In this document: positions 7,114 through 9,748 of the stretch, one piece after another | Layout of the letters: each line of letters starts with the position of its first letter | How positions within the stretch are numbered: position 1 is the first letter of the stretch | NCBI GenBank assembly: GCA_903905395.1 | Contig: CAIVGD010000344.1 | Coordinates: 1 to 9,748 of the forward strand | Length of the DNA: 9,748 nt | Source of the DNA: an uncultured Verrucomicrobiota bacterium | GTDB lineage: Bacteria > Verrucomicrobiota > Verrucomicrobiia > Methylacidiphilales > Verrucolacustridaceae | Direction of reading: 5' to 3' | The notes under the pieces: model-generated | Databases searched by the model: none | Told to the model about the DNA's origin: nothing | What the model saw: the letters and a program-made list of their open reading frames with translations, nothing else | Made by a program: the position numbers and the translations under genes

Positions 7114-7931
7114 TTCGTTCCTTTGCCCACCTGACCCCACACCGTGACTTTGTGCCTCACCGCCAGTTTTCTCACCTCCTCGGCTTCGAGAATCAGGGTT
7201 TTGTGGGCCTCGATGACGAGAGTCCCCACCTTTCCCTCCGCGGCGGCAAGAATGGTTTGCGGTCCGATCACTGGAACATCAAAGCGCATATCTTGGGCGG
7301 GAGAAGTAACCTTGATCGCCACGGCGTCCTGACCCGCCAGCGTCCCTCCCCGTTTCAGGGTGGCGTCCGTCCCGTCAAATCCCTCCACCGCCATCACGGT
7401 TCCCTTGCGGACGACAAGACTCTGTCCGATGTGCAACCGGGCGATCGACTTGGCCAGAGGCCAACCGAAGGCGATTTCCGCAGCCAGATTGCGCGGGGGT
7501 TTGGGACCTGCCAGATGCCCGCGGCTGGCCAAGTGATCCTCCACGAACGTCGTCGCCGGCAAAACTTTGATTCCAGCACGTGCCAACTCCTTGGCTACGG
7601 CGCCGAAAAGGGTCTCCGCATTGCGTTCTTTAAGTCGGGCGAGGATCCACAGGGCCTTCAAGTCGGGGCGGAGATCAAAAAGTCTCTTCGGCGCAATCTG
7701 TCCCGCAAAGATCACCTCTTTCACCCCAGCTTTTCGGAAGAAGGAAATCAGCCCCCCCAACTGTCCCACCTTGAGCCACTGGTTCGGTTGCCCTCGGGAA
7801 GCCACCCGCGAATCTGTCTCGCCCTCGAAAGCGGCAACAGCGAGAGCCACACCTTGGGCTTTGGCTCCATCGAGGACTAAAGAGGGATAAACTCCGCGCC
7901 CCGCCACCAGACCGATCTTCTGTTTCATCAT
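7110..7931 (-). CDS. lpxI: UDP-2,3-diacylglucosamine pyrophosphatase, LpxI type (DUF1009)
   Basis: LpxI hydrolyses UDP-2,3-diacylglucosamine to lipid X and UMP, replacing LpxH in bacteria that lack it. The product is about 273 residues, as expected (Caulobacter LpxI is of similar size). Seen: the N-terminal KIGLVAGRGVYP (5-16), the LGGLISFFRKAGVKEVIFAG region, and the conserved C-terminal catalytic domain with VEGFDGTDATLKRGG, the DMRFD motif (214-218) within SPAQDMRFDVPVIGPQT, and VIEAHKTLILE. The start is uncertain. ATG 7931 or 7928 fits the family's N-terminus but has no close ribosome binding site. GTG at 7943 would add four residues and has AGGGAG seven bases upstream. A still longer frame to ATG 8081 covers the divergent leader region and is unlikely. 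The stop overlaps the next ATG. It heads the lpxI-oxidoreductase-lpxB operon and lies back to back with nusA. Confidence 0.92.
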   Translation of the reverse strand: MMKQKIGLVAGRGVYPSLVLDGAKAQGVALAVAAFEGETDSRVASRGQPNQWLKVGQLGGLISFFRKAGVKEVIFAGQIAPKRLFDLRPDLKALWILARLKERNAETLFGAVAKELARAGIKVLPATTFVEDHLASRGHLAGPKPPRNLAAEIAFGWPLAKSIARLHIGQSLVVRKGTVMAVEGFDGTDATLKRGGTLAGQDAVAIKVTSPAQDMRFDVPVIGPQTILAAAEGKVGTLVIEAHKTLILEAEEVRKLAVRHKVTVWGQVGKGTK

Positions 7932-7968
7932 GGATTTACGCACAAAGCGACTCCCTGCATTTCGCGGA

Positions 7969-7996
7969 TTGACCGAATCGTGCGATTGGATAAGAT
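7969..7996 (+). promoter_or_regulatory. Predicted sigma-70-like promoter of nusA
   Basis: TTGACC (7969-7974, five of six to consensus) and TAAGAT (7991-7996, four of six) are 16 bp apart in the lpxI-nusA divergent gap. Transcription would start near 8003 and give a leader of about 95 nt before nusA. It precedes the terminator-like hairpin at 8026-8059. This is the best promoter match I found in the window. Confidence 0.5.
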
Positions 7997-8025
7997 TTGC
8001 ACGGAGTCGACTATCGGCGGTTGAT

Positions 8026-8059
8026 GGGTGGGAACTCGAATGGTTTCCACCCTTTTTTT
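8026..8059 (+). terminator. Intrinsic terminator in the nusA leader, probable attenuator
   Basis: GGGTGGGAAC (8026-8035) pairs with GTTTCCACCC (8043-8052) over ten positions, nine Watson-Crick plus one G-U, around a 7-nt loop, and is followed at once by seven T residues (8053-8059). This is a complete Rho-independent terminator on the plus strand. No plus-strand gene ends upstream; the nearest, ispA, stops 3 kb away. What it can terminate is the leader transcript running into nusA. The minus-strand reading has no T-run after the stem, so it is not a terminator for the opposite direction. Confidence 0.75.
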
Positions 8060-8083
8060 CGCCAAAAGCCTTCTCCACCAACT

Positions 8084-8089
8084 AGGAAA
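8084..8089 (+). promoter_or_regulatory. Ribosome binding site of nusA
   Basis: AGGAAA ends 9 nt before the ATG at 8099. It decides in favour of this start over an upstream in-frame TTG at 7997, whose extra 34 codons would run through the terminator hairpin. Confidence 0.6.
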
Positions 8090-8098
8090 TATAAGCAC

Positions 8099-9361
8099 AT
8101 GAACACGCAAGACTTCCTCACGGTACTCGATTATATGGAAAAGGAGAAGGGCATAAGCCGCAAGGTGATGGCCACTGTCATCGAGAATGCCCTGATTACC
8201 GCCGCCCACAAGACCTACCCCATCGAGACAGAGATCCGTGTCGCACTCGACCAGAAGTCCGGAAAAATTCAAATGTTTGCCAAACTCAAGGGCACCGACC
8301 GCGCCCGCCCGAATCCTGACGAGATTTCCATCATCAAGGCTCGCGCAGTTAACCCCTCCACCCGCATGGGCGAACTCGTCGAGATCGAACTCGATGCCAG
8401 CCAATTCGGTCGGATCGCCGCCCAGGTATTTAAGCAGGCCATGAACCAGAATCTCCGGTCGATCGAAAAAACGATGATCCTAGAAGAGTTTCAAGGCCGC
8501 ATCGGAGACATCGTCGCCGGCACCGTCCGCCGATTCGAACGCGCCGACGTCGTAATCGATCTCGGAAAATTTGAAGGCATCATGCCATCCCGCGAACGCG
8601 TCCCGACCGAGGAGTACACCCCGGGCGAACGTATCCGCGCCCTCGTCCTCGCCGTCCAGACCGGCCTGCGCGGACCCGAAATCATTCTCTCCCGTGCGAG
8701 CCCCGATTTCGTCCGTCGGCTCCTCTCCCTAGAAGTGGCCGAACTCGCCGACGGTGTCGTCCAGATCAAGTCCCTCGCCCGTGAACCGGGTTTTCGCACA
8801 AAGATTGCCGTCTGGTCCGATGTGGAAAAAGTCGACCCGGTCGGTGCCTGCGTTGGCATCCGCGGTTCCCGCGTGAAAAACATCGTCCGCGAACTCAACA
8901 ACGAGAAGGTCGATCTCTTCCGTTGGTCGCCGAATATCCATGAACTGGTTATTGAAGCCCTCAAACCTGCCAAGCTCCGCAAAATAGAGATCGATGAACC
9001 CAACCGCCGCATCCGTGCCCTCGTCGATGCCGAAAATCTCTCCCTAGCCATCGGTCGCAAAGGCCACAACGCACGCCTCGCCAGCCGACTCACCGGTTGG
9101 AACATCGACGTCGAGGAAGACAAGACCGAGGTCCTGGGTTTTGAGCAGAAACTCGAACTGGCAGTCCAAGGTCTGGCCACCGTCCTCGGCATTGAACTGG
9201 CCCTCGCCCAGAAAATTGCCTCGGTAGGATTCAGCACCGCCGAAGCCATCTGTGAGGCGACCGAAAAGGATTTGGCCGAAGCCATTCCCGACCTAACCCC
9301 CGAACAAGCCCAAGAAATCCGCACCAAGGCTCAGGCAGCCCTCGCTGCCGTTAAGACCTGA
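8099..9361 (+). CDS. nusA: Transcription termination/antitermination factor NusA
   Basis: RNA polymerase-bound elongation factor that enhances pausing and intrinsic termination and takes part in antitermination complexes. The product is 420 residues. In order: an RNAP-binding N-terminal domain (1 to about 128, beginning MNTQDFLTVLDYMEKEKG); an S1 domain from about 133 (GRIGDIVAGTVRRFE) to about 195; a KH1 domain with GIRG at 253-256 followed by SRVKNIVRELNNEKVDLFRW; a KH2 domain with GRKG at 319-322 followed by HNARLASRLTGW; and one helix-hairpin-helix type tail (about 350-420). E. coli NusA (495) has two acidic repeats at the C-terminus, so this form carries about one. It is the first gene of its unit, with its own promoter and leader attenuator, and is followed by infB after 20 bp. 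rimP, the usual gene before nusA, is absent here. Confidence 0.96.
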   Translation: MNTQDFLTVLDYMEKEKGISRKVMATVIENALITAAHKTYPIETEIRVALDQKSGKIQMFAKLKGTDRARPNPDEISIIKARAVNPSTRMGELVEIELDASQFGRIAAQVFKQAMNQNLRSIEKTMILEEFQGRIGDIVAGTVRRFERADVVIDLGKFEGIMPSRERVPTEEYTPGERIRALVLAVQTGLRGPEIILSRASPDFVRRLLSLEVAELADGVVQIKSLAREPGFRTKIAVWSDVEKVDPVGACVGIRGSRVKNIVRELNNEKVDLFRWSPNIHELVIEALKPAKLRKIEIDEPNRRIRALVDAENLSLAIGRKGHNARLASRLTGWNIDVEEDKTEVLGFEQKLELAVQGLATVLGIELALAQKIASVGFSTAEAICEATEKDLAEAIPDLTPEQAQEIRTKAQAALAAVKT

Positions 9362-9381
9362 AGCGTCTTCCACTACCCGGC

Positions 9382-9748
9382 ATGGCCACATCGTCCACGA
9401 AAAAAACGGCCAAACCCGAAGGGGCAGCCGCCGCTCCCAAAAAGCCCCGCGCCCACAAGCCGGTCGCGGAAAAACATCCGATCGTCAAGCCTGCCAAAAA
9501 AACAACTCCCAAACATAAGGTTTCCGAAAAAACCGAAACTCCTGAAATTGTCCCAGCCCCGCTGACAACGCCGCCAGCGGTGACACCCGCTCCAGCCACA
9601 ACCGTGCCCGTAGTCCCCACTCCGGCCGTTATTGAAGCTCCTGCTACTTCCGAGCTGGTGGAGGAATCCTCCGCCACCGACGAACCGATCGATGAATCAA
9701 AAATCATCCTAATGAAGCCCCCCATTCAGGTGCGCGACCTGGCGACCC
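9382..9748 (+). CDS. infB: Translation initiation factor IF-2, 5' part (runs off the window)
   Basis: An open frame from ATG 9382 continues to the window edge without a stop (122 codons seen). Residues 1-55 are Lys/Pro/Ala-rich and basic, 56-90 are a Pro/Thr/Val/Ala-rich linker, and 91-105 are acidic. Then KIILMKPPIQVRDLA (107-121) matches the start of the IF-2 N-terminal domain, whose usual form is a hydrophobic stretch followed by PxxVxxLA. The low-complexity leader before that domain is typical of IF-2 and varies widely between lineages. The GTPase and tRNA-binding domains would lie beyond the window. It is 20 bp after nusA, the conserved nusA-infB order, and has no clear Shine-Dalgarno sequence, so coupling to nusA translation is likely. 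The call rests on the short IF-2N motif plus gene order. Confidence 0.85.
   Translation, partial: MATSSTKKTAKPEGAAAAPKKPRAHKPVAEKHPIVKPAKKTTPKHKVSEKTETPEIVPAPLTTPPAVTPAPATTVPVVPTPAVIEAPATSELVEESSATDEPIDESKIILMKPPIQVRDLAT

Noticed and set aside
6250..7134. 294-codon open frame on the plus strand opposite the oxidoreductase gene
   Set aside because: The product is His/Arg-rich with no recognisable domain. The minus-strand frame carries the GxGxxG and EKP motifs and coupled start and stop codons.
8491..9327. 278-codon open frame on the minus strand inside nusA
   Set aside because: It is Ser/Arg/Thr-rich, the usual shadow of a GC-rich gene, and lies opposite the S1 and KH domains of NusA.
9351..9725. 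124-codon minus-strand frame rich in Gly, Val, Thr and Ala at the right edge
   Set aside because: It is the antisense of the Pro/Ala/Thr-rich IF-2 leader. The plus-strand frame continues without a stop into a recognisable IF-2N motif.

Overview
This window carries eight protein-coding genes, seven complete and one cut by the right edge. Most are core housekeeping and cell-envelope functions of a Gram-negative bacterium. Lipid A synthesis genes (lpxI, lpxB) show that it makes an LPS-type outer membrane. Use of LpxI rather than LpxH, the lpxI / Gfo-Idh oxidoreductase / lpxB order, a short single-module NusA tail and a moderately high G+C content fit a non-enteric lineage. Verrucomicrobiota or another deep Gram-negative phylum is my guess, but nothing here proves the phylum. 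I see no rRNA, tRNA, insertion sequence, CRISPR array or phage gene.

Left part (1-3960): a minus-strand gene for an MgtC/SapB-DUF4010 membrane protein is transcribed away from a plus-strand cydAB pair encoding a short-Q-loop cytochrome bd-type quinol oxidase. The two units share a 176-bp AT-rich gap. cydA and cydB abut directly (TAGATG).

Middle (3961-8000): a 190-bp spacer with a possible 44-codon ORF leads into ispA (farnesyl diphosphate synthase). ispA meets lpxB tail to tail with a 72-bp overlap of coding sequence. On the minus strand, lpxI, a Gfo/Idh/MocA oxidoreductase and lpxB form one tightly coupled operon, with ATGA stop/start overlaps at both junctions. LpxI makes lipid X from UDP-2,3-diacylglucosamine and LpxB joins lipid X to a second UDP-2,3-diacylglucosamine. 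The oxidoreductase between them is likely to act on a related sugar nucleotide.

Right part (7930-9748): nusA is transcribed divergently from lpxI and followed after 20 bp by the start of infB (IF-2), the conserved nusA-infB order, but without rimP in front. The nusA leader contains a textbook intrinsic terminator between a good sigma-70-like promoter and the start codon. No plus-strand gene lies upstream for it to serve, so it looks like a transcription attenuator, plausibly an autoregulatory switch of nusA. This is the most interesting item in the window. I did not find evidence for a new multi-gene system.
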